A DNA stretch of 64,000 nucleotides. It comes from Rhexocercosporidium sp. MPI-PUGE-AT-0058 (taxonomy: Eukaryota; Ascomycota; Leotiomycetes; Helotiales). The stretch lies in the NCBI GenBank assembly GCA_020746875.1, contig JAGTJL010000002.1, positions 1,550,001 through 1,614,000 on the forward strand, given 5' to 3'. Position 1 is the stretch's first letter. Each line of letters begins with the position of its first letter. Below are positions 1-11,070 of the stretch, piece after piece. The position numbers were made by a program, and so were the translations under genes. The notes under the pieces were generated by a model. That model was not told the origin of the DNA and searched no databases. It saw only the letters and a program-made list of their open reading frames with translations.

Positions 1-463
1 ATTGGGTGTTGTGTGGTGTTTTTGTGGGGAGTTGTGAGGGGATGGGCAGGGTTTCGTCGGGGGTGCGTGATGATATCTTGTTGAACTTCAGGAGAGTCAG
101 CGCTGAAGTTTACAAGAGTCTGAGCTCTAGCTCAAGAATTCGTGTTGCCTAAGACGTATTGGTTCTCGAAATATGTCGTTGAATCAAAAATTCCAAGTCT
201 TGGAAGAAATAGGTACATACGTCGGGGTATTGTTGGACATGGTCTTTTGGGTCAGCAATCCTGCTTGGGAATTTAGAGGCGGGCTCAAATGAGAGGGGGA
301 GGGGTTGATGAGACTTGAAATGTACTGACCAGCATCCTCCAGCTTTCTCTCTTCGCTCAAATACCCTTATGGTATTAAATGCCTTCTCTTGCGCCAGGGC
401 ATCGACCGCTATCGCCCCAGCAGGGCCAGCACCAATTATCGCTACGGAATTTATAGGAACCAT
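1..463 (-). CDS. Flavin-containing monooxygenase-like protein, 5' part (runs off the window)
   Basis: Partial gene read from ATG 461-463 leftwards. The N-terminus carries the FAD-binding Rossmann signature VAIIGAGPAG, then FERREKAGGCW, as in fungal FMO-type NADPH/FAD monooxygenases that oxygenate soft nucleophiles. Inferred exons are 463-330, 260-221 and 76-1. Intron 1 (261-329) starts GTCAGT and ends AAGCAG; intron 2 (77-220) starts GTATGT and ends AACAAG. Splicing joins GGCW to IADPKDHVQQYPD and then to the family-like stretch LPIPSQLPTKTPHNTQ at the window edge; phases are consistent. Unspliced, the frame stops at 149. The C-terminal two-thirds, including the NADPH site, lies outside the window, so substrate and intactness cannot be judged. 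It is divergent from the helicase gene to the right. Confidence 0.75.
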
Positions 464-1207
464 AATTCATGCCACGCAATATTTCCAGTGAGCAAGTAAC
501 GAAGGAAATGAGTGTGTTATATCATGGCTCGAGATGCGCAAGAGAACTCCCGTAAGACTGTAAGAAAGGTACATATGAAGCAAGCCTCGGTGATAAGACT
601 TACTTGTAATATCTTACAAAGAAAGGCCATTCAAAAACACCCCCACATCGAAAGATCTACAGATAACAATTGACAAAAGTGGATAAGATTGAAATGGTGC
701 CATATTTGCAGAATGCCCCTCATTCCTTAGCTCCGGCAGAAGGGAATTCCAGGTAACGTAGAGGATTGAGAACTTGCAATGAGCGAATGAGAGGTCAGGA
801 TTTGAGATAAGATGAAAGGATACGAAAAGAGTATACGGATCATAAACCTCTCATGTGTCTCTGTGCTTGAGCTAGTGATATCGCTCAAAAATTGAGATTG
901 ATGTTTTGACATGATTAGGTTCTTGGAAATGGTGCTGACGGTTGGTATACCTGTTAAGCACAACCAATTCTAATGTCGTGAAACGTCGACTTCTTTTAAG
1001 GGAAATTGTACATCCTTAGAGGATTCTCATAACCTTTTGGGAGTCGTCGTTTCCACACTCCCTCGGAATTGTGAAAGTATAACCCGGTCTGCACGTGACC
1101 CCGATAAGGTTTACGCGCCACAGTCGCGTCCTCCTACCAAAGTCGCGACTTCACTTCAACACTTCAACACTTCAGCATGTAGTCGAGAACTCAACAACTA
1201 TCCCACC
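464..1207. other. Divergent intergenic region, FMO / mph1
   Basis: About 740 bp between two divergently transcribed genes, presumably holding both promoters. Short open frames here have no recognisable protein features. A short CTTCAACA-type repetition lies just before the mph1 start (about 1153-1176). No further elements are supported. Confidence 0.5.
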
Positions 1208-4200
1208 ATGGACGAAGATGAGGATGATTATGGCGACATACCCGATGAGGATTTGATGGAAGCCTTTAGTCAGCCATCCCAGACACTACCAGCACATCCA
1301 TCCCCCCGGCCGGCGAAGAGGCGAAGGATATCTTACGACTCGGTCGAAAGTGGCAATTCGGGCAACGAAGGCGAAGAGAGCAATCAGAAGAAGAACCCGA
1401 AATATAGGATACATATTTCTGATAAGGATGTACCTGCTGCGAAGATCGTTGGTGCGACTCAAGCAGAGGCGCTTCCCGATTCAAGTCCGTGGAGGCCGCG
1501 AGGTCCAATCTTCATAAGACCCAGGGCAGAACCACCTCCCAAACCACCGGCTTTCTCTGCGACTCCAAAAAGGGCAACAAATCAAGCAGCGACCACTTTC
1601 CAGAAACGAAGCAGCGTTCCGTCACAGGAACATGATTACGGACGAGAATTGGAGGACCTCCCTTCCGATACCTTCTCTTCCCCAGACAACGATACAGCTT
1701 CAAAAGAGCCCATCACCATAGGCTCCTCTCCTATTTGTACTAGTCAAAGTGATTCGTTTCGCAGCCAGCGTCTCATTGCACCACAAGGAGGACTTCGCCA
1801 GACGACTTTATTCGGTGGCCGCACTCCGGACGAAGTGCCTGCGTCCCAAGTCAAGAAGGTCTACAACTTCATTGCCGATAAACCACCTGAAGCCCCTACG
1901 CATCACAAGCTGGACCAGGAGGCTCTGAAGACATGGGTGTATCCGACGAACTTGGGTACCATTCGAGACTACCAATTCAGCATTGTCAAGCATGGCCTCT
2001 TCAACAATCTTTTGGTTGCCCTACCTACTGGTCTCGGGAAGACTTTCATCGCCGCTACTATCATGCTCAACTTCTTTCGCTGGACCAAGGACGCGCAAAT
2101 TGTCTTCGTAGCCCCTACCAAACCTCTTGTAGCTCAACAAGTAGATGCATGCTTCAATATCGTAGGCATACCAAGATCGCAGACGACGATGCTTACAGGA
2201 GACCAAGCTCCGGCTTTAAGAGCTGAGGAATGGGAGAGCAAACGAGTCTTTTTCATGACTCCGCAAACCCTCCAGAATGACTTGGCGACTGGCATCGCAG
2301 ATCCTAAAAAAATCGCTCTTTTAGTTGTGGATGAAGCTCACAGAGCAACTGGAAACTATGCGTATTGTACCGTGGTCACTTTCTTGCGTCGATTCAACAA
2401 AAGTTTTCGAGTTCTGGCTTTGACTGCAACTCCGGGAGCAAGTGTCGAGGCTGTGCAAGAAGTCATCGACAATCTTGAGATTTCTAAAGTCGAGATTCGA
2501 ACAGAGGACTCGATAGATATTCAGCAGTATGTCCATCAACGGAACATTGATCAGATTGTTCTGGAACCATCGGATGAGATGATAATGATCAAAGATCTCC
2601 TGTCGAAAGCACTTCAGCCACTCGTGAACTTGGTCTGTTCACAAAATGCATACTACTCAAAGGACCCGATGTCCCTAACGCCATTCGGAATGTTGCAAGC
2701 TCGTAAGAAGTGGATGGCAGATACAGGCCGTAGCGCTAGCATGGGACTGAAGGGTATGATGAATAGCCTGTTCACTGTCCTCGCAAGTGTTGCCCACAGC
2801 ATCAAGCTCCTTAACTTCCATGGCATTGGCCCCTTCTACGAGACCATCAAGGCGTTCCGATCAGGCGTAGAGGAAAAGGCTAAGCCGTCTAAGTACAAGA
2901 GTCAAATCATCGAACACCCAGACTTCAAGAAAATGATGGACCGAATTCATTTGTGGCTCAACAAAGATGACTTTGTCGGTCATCCGAAACTCACTTATCT
3001 TTGTGAATCCATTCTCAATCATTTCATGGATGCGGGGGCAGGAAGACTAGGAGACGATGCTCCTCCTTCAAGTACTAGGGTCATTGTCTTTGCGGAATAT
3101 AGAGACAGTGCAGAAGAAATCGTTCGAGTCTTGAACAGACACGGTCCCATGATTCGAGCCTCGGTCTTTGTTGGCCAAGCAGACTCAAAGCGGTCGGAGG
3201 GGATGAGCCAGGGTGTGCAACAAGAAACGATCAACAAGTTTAAAGCAGGAAAAATGAACGTCCTGGTTGCCACTTCGATTGGCGAGGAAGGTTTGGATAT
3301 TGGTCAAGTTGATCTCATTGTGTGCTATGATGCATCTGCTTCCCCGATTCGCATGCTGCAACGTATGGGACGAACGGGGAGAAAGAGAGCGGGGCATATT
3401 GTGTTGTTGTTGATGAAAGGCAAGGAAGAGCATTCCTTCATCCAAGCAAAGGACAACTACGAGCAGATGCAAAAGATGATCAGCTCCGGTGCACGATTCA
3501 ACTTTCGACATGACTTATCTGTTCGGATATTGCCTCGAGGAATCATACCTGTGGTTGATAAGCGGCTGATTGATATTCCCATCGAGAATACTCAAAATCC
3601 AGCATTGCCTGAACCGACACGGCGAGCAGCGAGAGGAAAGAAAAAGCCTCCCAAGAAGTTCCACATGCCTGATGGAGTGGAGATTGGGTTCCGCAAGGCA
3701 TCGAATCTGACTGGGGAAGGTAGCACTTTGACAGATCTTGGAGTCACTGTCAAACGCAAAGCTCCGCCGAAGCCCCAACAAGATCAACTCACTCCTATCA
3801 TTCCAACTGAATCGGTCTTCCTTACGCCTGCTCAAGAACGGGAGTTCATGGACAAGTACATTACTATATGTGGCGATGAATCTCAGGAAGTCAGCTTTCC
3901 AACCCTGACTTCTCACCCTGTTTCACAGCGATCTCTCGGACCTGCAGTCAATGTAGCCCACGGTCAGCAGATGAGAAGAAATGTGAAGCTGTTTAGTGTT
4001 CTAGGACAGTCCCAAAAAATCGAAGATCGATATGTGAAGCCTTACGGTGACACCGAACCTTCTCGTGGCTTTTGGGATCCCCAGTATCTGGTTGACGATG
4101 AGGCAAAGGTTACCAAAGTTTCCGGGAAGACGAAAAGTCTGGGGAAGATGCCAGGTCCATTAAAGAACAACGCTGCACTAGCGAAGAAAAAACCTGCCCA

Positions 4201-4699
4201 AAAGCAGAAGCAAAATCAAAATCAAGCACTCTTCATTTCCGACATCGAAAGTGACGGTGATGAAATGGATCCTACATCCTCCGCGCGGCCTCATCGGGCA
4301 CGGGATGGATCCATATCTAGCGATGAGAGTGAAGGGCAAGGAGACGACATCGAAAGCGAAGAGCAATCAGAAGACGAAGACTCGGATCTTGGCAGCCTTA
4401 AGGATTTCCTCGCAGACGGATCCAGCCCCAGGAAACCTGTCATGGCTCGATCATCTACTACACCACCTCCGAATACTGCGCCAACGCAAAAGCCATTCTA
4501 TGTACCTACACAATTCAGTAATACCCAAGATTCAGATGATGAGATGCCCGATATGCAGACCTTGCTTGGGAAGAAGACTAAACAGGTTTCTAAGGCGACA
4601 ATCGACATTGCTTCTGATGATGAGGGAGATGGTACTCCCCTTCAGCCACAACGTCAGAAGAAAAAGAGAGCTGTTGTGGACTCAGATAGTGATGAGTGA
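1208..4699 (+). CDS. mph1: ATP-dependent DNA helicase Mph1 (FANCM family)
   Basis: Intronless gene of 1163 aa. I chose ATG 1208 ([16 protein letters not shown]) because the upstream in-frame extension to 1037 has no ATG and opens on TTG. Superfamily 2 helicase motifs are complete: Walker A LPTGLGKT (about residue 275), DEAH box [10 protein letters not shown] (about 375), motif [11 protein letters not shown], and motif [10 protein letters not shown] (about 718). An Mph1/FANCM-type helical insert lies between the two RecA folds. In the known family (yeast Mph1, S. pombe Fml1, human FANCM) the enzyme unwinds D-loops and remodels stalled replication forks in the nucleus, limiting crossovers. The C-terminal 250 residues are acidic and low-complexity and end in a DSDSDE tail, typical of filamentous-fungal orthologues. 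Length fits the family. Confidence 0.95.
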   Translation: MDEDEDDYGDIPDEDLMEAFSQPSQTLPAHPSPRPAKRRRISYDSVESGNSGNEGEESNQKKNPKYRIHISDKDVPAAKIVGATQAEALPDSSPWRPRGPIFIRPRAEPPPKPPAFSATPKRATNQAATTFQKRSSVPSQEHDYGRELEDLPSDTFSSPDNDTASKEPITIGSSPICTSQSDSFRSQRLIAPQGGLRQTTLFGGRTPDEVPASQVKKVYNFIADKPPEAPTHHKLDQEALKTWVYPTNLGTIRDYQFSIVKHGLFNNLLVALPTGLGKTFIAATIMLNFFRWTKDAQIVFVAPTKPLVAQQVDACFNIVGIPRSQTTMLTGDQAPALRAEEWESKRVFFMTPQTLQNDLATGIADPKKIALLVVDEAHRATGNYAYCTVVTFLRRFNKSFRVLALTATPGASVEAVQEVIDNLEISKVEIRTEDSIDIQQYVHQRNIDQIVLEPSDEMIMIKDLLSKALQPLVNLVCSQNAYYSKDPMSLTPFGMLQARKKWMADTGRSASMGLKGMMNSLFTVLASVAHSIKLLNFHGIGPFYETIKAFRSGVEEKAKPSKYKSQIIEHPDFKKMMDRIHLWLNKDDFVGHPKLTYLCESILNHFMDAGAGRLGDDAPPSSTRVIVFAEYRDSAEEIVRVLNRHGPMIRASVFVGQADSKRSEGMSQGVQQETINKFKAGKMNVLVATSIGEEGLDIGQVDLIVCYDASASPIRMLQRMGRTGRKRAGHIVLLLMKGKEEHSFIQAKDNYEQMQKMISSGARFNFRHDLSVRILPRGIIPVVDKRLIDIPIENTQNPALPEPTRRAARGKKKPPKKFHMPDGVEIGFRKASNLTGEGSTLTDLGVTVKRKAPPKPQQDQLTPIIPTESVFLTPAQEREFMDKYITICGDESQEVSFPTLTSHPVSQRSLGPAVNVAHGQQMRRNVKLFSVLGQSQKIEDRYVKPYGDTEPSRGFWDPQYLVDDEAKVTKVSGKTKSLGKMPGPLKNNAALAKKKPAQKQKQNQNQALFISDIESDGDEMDPTSSARPHRARDGSISSDESEGQGDDIESEEQSEDEDSDLGSLKDFLADGSSPRKPVMARSSTTPPPNTAPTQKPFYVPTQFSNTQDSDDEMPDMQTLLGKKTKQVSKATIDIASDDEGDGTPLQPQRQKKKRAVVDSDSDE

Positions 4700-6642
4700 G
4701 TGGTTGATGGAGTAAAAGGATATATTTTTGGCAATTTTTGAGAGCATAGCGTTTGGAGTTAGGACGAGCGTGTACCTTGTGTTGGTTTGAACGCAAGAGG
4801 ACTGCGTGTGTCTGCCAATTATGGGGTGTATAGTATGTGACGAATTTCTAGTTGAGTTGAGATGGAGCTTATGTTCACAATAGAATCAGGCGTGAAAGCA
4901 AATCTTGAGACAATGACTGAGTGGACTGTGAGAGCCGTTTTGATTGCTACGTATGGACTAGAATCACTAGATCATTCTAGGCCTTCCCGGGCCTACATAC
5001 AGAAAAGATGCACATTGTAGGCTCTATCTAATCCACTACATGCGTATCCTTTTCGTCTAGTGTTTCCCCTGTGACTTCAATCTGCCTCCTCTTCTGATCA
5101 CTGCATCTCTTCAATCAAAATGCCATGTCAGCCACAAGATAAGGCTTGACTTTATGATTCCAAACAATGAAATCGAAAGAAGACACTGAAGTTTGGTCAA
5201 TAGCATACATTCCATTCCTTTTATTTGTACGTGTTTTTCTGCACGGGTAGGTGATGTTTTAGGAAAGTATGTCTCTAATTGTCTTTCTCCCGAACCGCCG
5301 AGCCGAAAGGGCCCTTTGAGGGTTTGAAGATCCCAGATACTTGTTTATGGATTACGAATGGATACTTGGTTTGTCAGGAGATGGAAAGATATTGCTTTAT
5401 GGAAGTGGAAAACAAGATACCTCCGATGACATTTCGGCAAGATTCAGGCTAGGTAAGAGACAGTATTAGGGTCAGATGGCAGTAAGATTGCAAATTTGGA
5501 GTAATTGCTAAAGATCTATGTTACATCAGAGATAAACTTACATACACTGGTATCTGAATCTGTATGGAATAATAAACTTAGAGCAGATGTATATTTTGCA
5601 ATAACATTCTCACGTGTCATCTGGGAGGACTTAAGCATAACATGTTGACCTATCTATCCTTGATGTACTGATTATTAAACCACTAGTGAACCCTTTTTGT
5701 ATACACACACATATATATATTACAGAGATTGGTTCGTCACTGCGACTGCTTGAAGTAGTTTTGGCTTGTCTATTGATGTAAATCTTGGGTGCCTTTGTCG
5801 AGGTTGGCCTTGAAACCCACCGAGAGAAAATACAGGCACTTGTTATTCTCTGAAAGAAACACATACCTTGGGAAAAGAGAGCAATTTGGTAAAGTAAATT
5901 TTTAGATGATTAGACTGTAAATATAGCCAGTCACATTGAAATAACTTCTTGTCCTATGATATGCTCAATTCGTCCGTGTATTACTTACTTCACGTTTGAG
6001 GAACAAGCTTTGTATAGAGGTCTCAAACATGTAAGCTGAAAAGTCCGTTTTTAAGTAGCTTTGATGCTTTTCTTATACGTTAGACTTCCCGCAAGATAAC
6101 TATAGCTATGCTGGAAGTCACTACCATGGATGGAAAGGCTGTATTAAGCATCTTGTTTCCTATGCATATACAATCTTCCAGAAAGCTCGCTCTCTATTCT
6201 CTCTTAGGCTAACGTAACAAACTTTCTATGTAACATAACTGTTCTTCTGAGACTATTTCTTTGATCTCATGTCTAATATGCTTGAATTTCAGAGTTCATA
6301 AGCTTTGACTCGCTTCAAACAAGAAGAAGCAGCAAAATGCATGGGGAGTCTCTCGGCTAACACCAAACTCGGCTATTTCGAAGTACTAACTCCTCTACCA
6401 ACACCTTCGAGTAACCAACACATTTAATGACATCTCGAACTGTAAACACCTAAAACCAATACAGAATTCGCCTGAGCAGTTCGACGAGGCTGGCCGTTCG
6501 TATAGCTGCACTCACGTGCCCCAGCCTTCCTCACACAAAGGCACCTGCTCATTTGTTTTCTTTCTAAGCTGCACCTTCCCCCACGACAACAAACAACACA
6601 GTCACAAAACACGGTCGCAACCACGACGTACCCTCTCTCAAC
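4700..6642. other. Intergenic region, 1.9 kb, AT-rich
   Basis: Between mph1 and the next plus-strand gene. Base composition is AT-rich in the middle (about 5450-6300). Only short open frames without family features are present. I see no tRNA, repeat array or transposon end that I can support. Confidence 0.45.
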
Positions 6643-8582
6643 ATGTTGTCAGCTGTCGCACAAGGCAAGATGAAGATGACAGTAAAGGAACGACGTGTTG
6701 CTTGGCCTCCAAGAATCATCCATCAGACTCCAATGGGTGTCCATCGCGATGGTAAGTCTTTCAATTTATCAAATCCTCAATCCCACAGTCCGCCAATCCC
6801 CTAGGTCAATGGTACAGTCTCCTGACATGCGATCTGACAACGACAGGCACCGGAAACAAGTATCCACGCGACATTGGTCGTTCTAGCATGCTCTCCAATG
6901 GAGACATCATCTTTCAGTAAGTACAATCCCGCTCGTGAGATCGGAAACTGGCACTTTTGAGCTCCTTTCTACCCCCTTTCAGCTTCTTTGAGCCCCGTTG
7001 AGCTCCACTCATCCCCGAATAAGCTGGTTTGAGCTCCCTTCGGGGCTACTTAGCTTCCTCCATCCCTCCTCGGCTTACCCAGCCTCAAATCAGCTGCGTT
7101 GAGCTCTCTTGAGCTTCCTACAGCAACTCTCAGCTTCATTCATCCTTCTTCAGATCACTTCAACCCTTCTCAGCCTCCTTGATCCCCAGGTCAGCGCCTT
7201 GGGCTGTCTTGAGCTCCCTTGAGTTCCCTTGATCAATAACACAGACACTACTCTAACCTGCTCTCCGCATTGTGCGCGGAGCTTCAGTGTAGACTTTGAC
7301 TGACTCTCTCTGCTGTAGATTCGGAGATACCTTCATGCACAATGAGAAAGGAACCTTCATCGGCCTTGCAAGTAACACCTACTCCGTCGCGACCGATACC
7401 ACAAACCCCTCCCTCTCCCTCTACAACCATGCTAGTCCAGTCGGACAAAGCCCCATCGAACCATTCATCCCTCTAGAGCCTGGCGAGATTGCACAAGGAT
7501 TAAAGGCCTGCTCTTTCAGCGGTATCGTCGAAGATGTCTACGATCGGGAGATTGACAAGCGAGAAGGATACAAGATGAAACTAATTCAAGGATGGACCTT
7601 CTTTGAAATCCGTCGGACCATTCCCAATTCTTCATTGCTTCCATACCATCAATATGTCGGGGTTGCCAAGGTCGTCTATAACCCGGATGAGAAGGAGGCA
7701 ACTGCGACTTGGACTGGTGCATCAAGCGCCAATAGAATACTCTTTGCAGTAAGTTCCATTCCTTGAGCTCCAGAACGATATTAACATTTTGTGGCATGAT
7801 GAAAATCTTCAACATGAAATACAACCAAACAGTGCTAATAGTAAAGTAGGGGAATGAGCCTCGGTTTGGATCACTGTGCGTTGTTCTGGCCGATGATGAC
7901 CATATCTACTTGTATGGCCAGAGGAGCGAGAGTGATAAGGACATTTGTGTAGCCCGAGTTCATGCCAACCGCGCCAATTTGCGACAGCATTACGAGTTCT
8001 TTGACGGCAAGGAATGGAACAAGGACATCAGAAATGCTGCTTCGGTCATGCGTAATATGCAGCAAGGACAGGTCTTTCGAAGCAAGATGTTTGGAGCTAC
8101 AGAGATCTACGAATGGGTCTTCATTGGAGTAAATGCGCAAGGTGATAGTAAGGTTCAGATGGGCCGTGCTAAAAACCCCGAGGTAAGAATATCCGCATTT
8201 GGTTGTCTGAATCTCTTCAGAATCAAATCTTGGGAAGATGTGTGCTAGGACTAAAGATCTTAACATCCATATCTCTTGATTGATTGGATCACAACATTGC
8301 TAACCCGCCCAACAGGGACCATGGGATATTCAGGTGACTGAAATCCATCTACATTTCACCAATCCAGTCCTATTTGGCCAGTACGCTTACTGCGTCTACC
8401 CACACCCTTGGGCGGATGAAACACACGAGAATGGGTAAGCCTAGCCCTACTTCCCAGATTGCAAAGATACATAAATACTAATACTCTGTAGAGATCTAAC
8501 AATTTCGTGGTGTGAGAGCATTATGGACGGTCATGTTCTGATGTCAAAGATCCGATTCCAGATGGAGGATGTTAAGGTCTAG
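6643..8582 (+). CDS. Uncharacterised fungal protein, possibly DUF4185-like beta-propeller
   Basis: Six exons: 6643-6751, 6847-6916, 7319-7748, 7850-8182, 8316-8434 and 8492-8582, giving 383 aa. All introns are GT-AG (GTAAGT, GTAAGT, GTAAGT, GTAAGA, GTAAGC donors) and every phase closes. The protein begins MLSAVAQGKMKMTVKERR and contains GRSSMLSNGDIIFQFGDTF, a pattern of 'sample, then FGDTF' that recalls DUF4185/five-bladed propeller proteins; that link is from memory and weak. No signal peptide or membrane segment is evident, so it is probably cytosolic. Intron 2 is unusually long for this window (402 bp) and consists largely of a degenerate 10-bp tandem repeat (separate entry). Function is not known to me. 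Confidence 0.7.
6957..7236 (+). repeat. Degenerate 10-bp tandem repeat inside intron 2
   Basis: About 28 decamer units with consensus close to GAGCTCCCTT follow each other almost without phase slip (for example GAGCTCCCTT at 7031 and 7211, GAGCTCTCTT at 7101, CAGCCTCCTT at 7171). Most units keep an AGC-pyrimidine core and a TT end. The array fills most of the 402 bp intron (6917-7318), and no other intron of that gene resembles it. Confidence 0.85.
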
Positions 8583-9382
8583 ACTTGGGCTTTTTGAAGA
8601 CTTTCAGATGGTTGGGTTTGGCAGAGAATCTCAAATGGAGAGTAGATAGTGAAAGGCTTTCTCACACTTTGGGCTGTTTGTACTTCCAACTTTTGAGCAG
8701 CTATCTAGTTTGTGAATGAAAATGCCTTTCAAGACCTACTTAGGCTATCATTATGCGTGACTGAGCCAGTACTAGTGATGAAAGCCAGTTGTGCACCTTT
8801 AGGGTTCAAAAGAGTACGCGAAAACAAGTTTCCTTAAGGAATGGTATCAGGATGTGCAAGAACCCAGGTAAATTGATTGACAGCACCGCATCGTCATAGC
8901 AAGCTCAAAGCAGGACTTAAATGGACAGAACAACATTGAGAAGACAAGGTATTCACAACACCGGGTCCTCAACGCAAAGTTACAGCATCAAAATTCATTC
9001 ACAACATCAAATTCATTAGAAACGAGACAGCCGTTCTCGAACCATCCGCCACCAAAACCCAAACCCTTTAGTCAGCTCTCGCTTATACGCTATCACAAAT
9101 CAAGACTAGCGTTTCTGAGCTCTCTCAAGATCTGATATCTTGAGCTTTTTGCCTGCCAGGTATACTTCCCCAGAACATCCTCACAACCCCTCACGATACG
9201 CCCTCTAAATCCTAGGATTTGATCCGCAGACCGAAGCGCAAGCACTCCAAGTTCAGAAGTGCCATAATCCAAGCGAGCGCAACTTCTCTTTTAGTCTCGA
9301 ATCCCGTCGCAAACCCACTCTACATCAATCAACACCACCACCCTCGAGTCAATAAATACAACTCCACACAAGCACACCCACA
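8583..9382. other. Intergenic region upstream of the U2AF gene
   Basis: 800 bp holding the 3' flank of the upstream gene and the probable promoter and 5' leader of the U2AF subunit. An open frame from about 9219 overlaps the U2AF start in another frame and is low-complexity; I do not support it as a gene. Confidence 0.5.
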
Positions 9383-10128
9383 ATGGCGAACTACCTCGCC
9401 AGCATCTTCGGCACCGAAGCCGACAAAGTCAACTGCTCTTTCTACTACAAGATCGGCGCGTGCCGGCACGGCGACCGCTGCTCGCGGAAGCACGTCAAGC
9501 CCTCATACAGTCAAACCATCCTCCTCCCAAACCTCTACCAGAACCCGGCCTACGACCCCAAGAACAAGATGAACGCCAGCCAGCTGCAGAACCACTTTGA
9601 TGCCTTCTACGAGGACTTCTGGTGCGAGATGTGCAAGTTTGGCGAGATTGAGGAGGTGGTCGTCTGTGATAATAATAATGATCGTATGTCCTGCCTACCC
9701 TTCCTATTTCCCCAAAATCACACCCCCCTACCTGCAGTCCTATATCATACCCAAGAATTATTTTGTGTAGAAGCTTGTACTGATTCGACTTCCTCACAGA
9801 TCTCATCGGCAACGTTTACGCGCGCTTCAAATACGAAGATTCCGCACAGAAAGCCTGCGACGCCCTCAATTCGCGCTGGTACGCCGCGCGGCCCATCTAC
9901 TGCGAGCTCTCGCCCGTGACGGACTTCCGCGAGGCCTGCTGCAGACTCAACAGCGGCGAGGGCTGCGTTCGCGGCGGCTTCTGCAACTTCATCCATAGGA
10001 AGAACCCGAGCCCGGAGCTGGATAGGGAGATTGAGTTGAGTACGAAGAAGTGGCTTAGACTGAGGGGCAGGGATGAGAGGAGTGCGAGTAGGAGTCCTAG
10101 TCCGGAGCCAACGAGGAAGAGGTATTGA
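9383..10128 (+). CDS. U2 snRNP auxiliary factor small subunit (U2AF35/U2AF23)
   Basis: Two exons, 9383-9683 and 9800-10128, joined by a GTATGT...CACAG intron, give 209 aa, close to the 216 aa of S. pombe U2AF23. First CCCH finger: C18-x8-C27-x5-C33-x3-H37 (CSFYYKIGACRHGDRCSRKH). A U2AF-homology RRM spans roughly residues 40-145, with SRWYAARPIYCEL where the human protein has an RWF motif, so the Phe is Tyr here. Second CCCH finger: C148-x7-C156-x5-C162-x3-H166. A short Arg/Ser tail ends SRSPSPEPTRKRY. In the known family this nuclear protein recognises the 3' splice-site AG with the large subunit. The recognition is strong because both fingers and the flanking SPVTDFREACCR block are intact. 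Confidence 0.95.
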
Positions 10129-11043
10129 GTGAGGGTTCTGGGGGAGGGGATGTGGGAGATGGAGTAGATGGGGATTAGGAAATAAGGCTGGCAAAGCGTG
10201 GAAGGATGGGAGAGGACGCAGGGATGTGTGCTGATTGAATGAGTGATTGGTTCAGGGCGGCAATATCTGGCGTTCAGGTTCAGTTCTGGCTGCATTTCAT
10301 CATCGTGAGGTAATTTGCGCAGCAGGCATTCAATCGTCTTCGAGGAAGGGAGTGAAGCAAAAACAAAAAAAGGGGAGGGAAGATATGTACTGTACGATTT
10401 TCGCAAAAAGTCCCGGGCTTCTCCTTTGAAGACAACAGATTAGGACTTTGGCTGGGAAGGGAAAGTTAAACAGATTCCCAATCGGGACCATCAGCTTAGC
10501 TTGGTGTCCGACCTGCCTGTTTAGTCGATCGAGATCAGCCGAAGCTAAACAAAACAATGAAGTCCTAATAAGATAAAGTTAAGCAAAGCAGTGAGGAGAT
10601 GTAACTGCTGACTTACTTCAAGTAAATTAAATTATCTATCTACCTCTACATTATCTAGCTATAGTTGAAATAGCCATTCATAATCACAAATGTTTACATG
10701 CACATCAATACAAAAACACAAAATGATGGGAAATTCCATGCCTGCACCACTATTTCGGCTCCATTTTCATGCCTTGCGTATTATTTCATTCATTTATTCC
10801 ATAAAGCACAACGCCCCATCCCCGGCTCCCAACCCTCCAGCCAATGCCTCCATCCCACCCCAATATCTAGAAGAAGAAGAACCCTCTTCCCTTCCTATCT
10901 CCATAGGTAGCTAGTCACTTGTATTCATGACCTTCTTTCCATCCATCCATCCCGTTTAAAATCAAAGATAGATATGTCTCGCACGCGTGCAGATGCTAGT
11001 GAAGAAAATGTACCGAATTAAGGGCCAGTCATTTCTAGAAGAT
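10129..11043. other. Convergent intergenic region, U2AF / ORP
   Basis: The 3' flanks of two convergent genes. The sequence just after the U2AF stop is purine-rich and the middle is AT-rich. No gene, RNA or repeat array is supported. Confidence 0.5.
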
Positions 11044-11070
11044 CTATTCCTCTGCGTCGACGAACTCATC
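11044..11070 (-). other. 27-bp terminal exon encoding a FFAT-like motif
   Basis: The acceptor at 11071-11072 follows TTCCGAATTCAG. The exon reads [12 protein letters not shown]. If the preceding intron (11071-11180) is retained, translation adds only Val-Arg before a stop, giving a protein without the motif. Confidence 0.75.

Noticed and set aside
9219..9572. 117-codon frame overlapping the U2AF start
   Set aside because: Low-complexity Ser/Thr/Pro/Arg shadow of the U2AF leader and first exon; the U2AF frame is clearly the real one.
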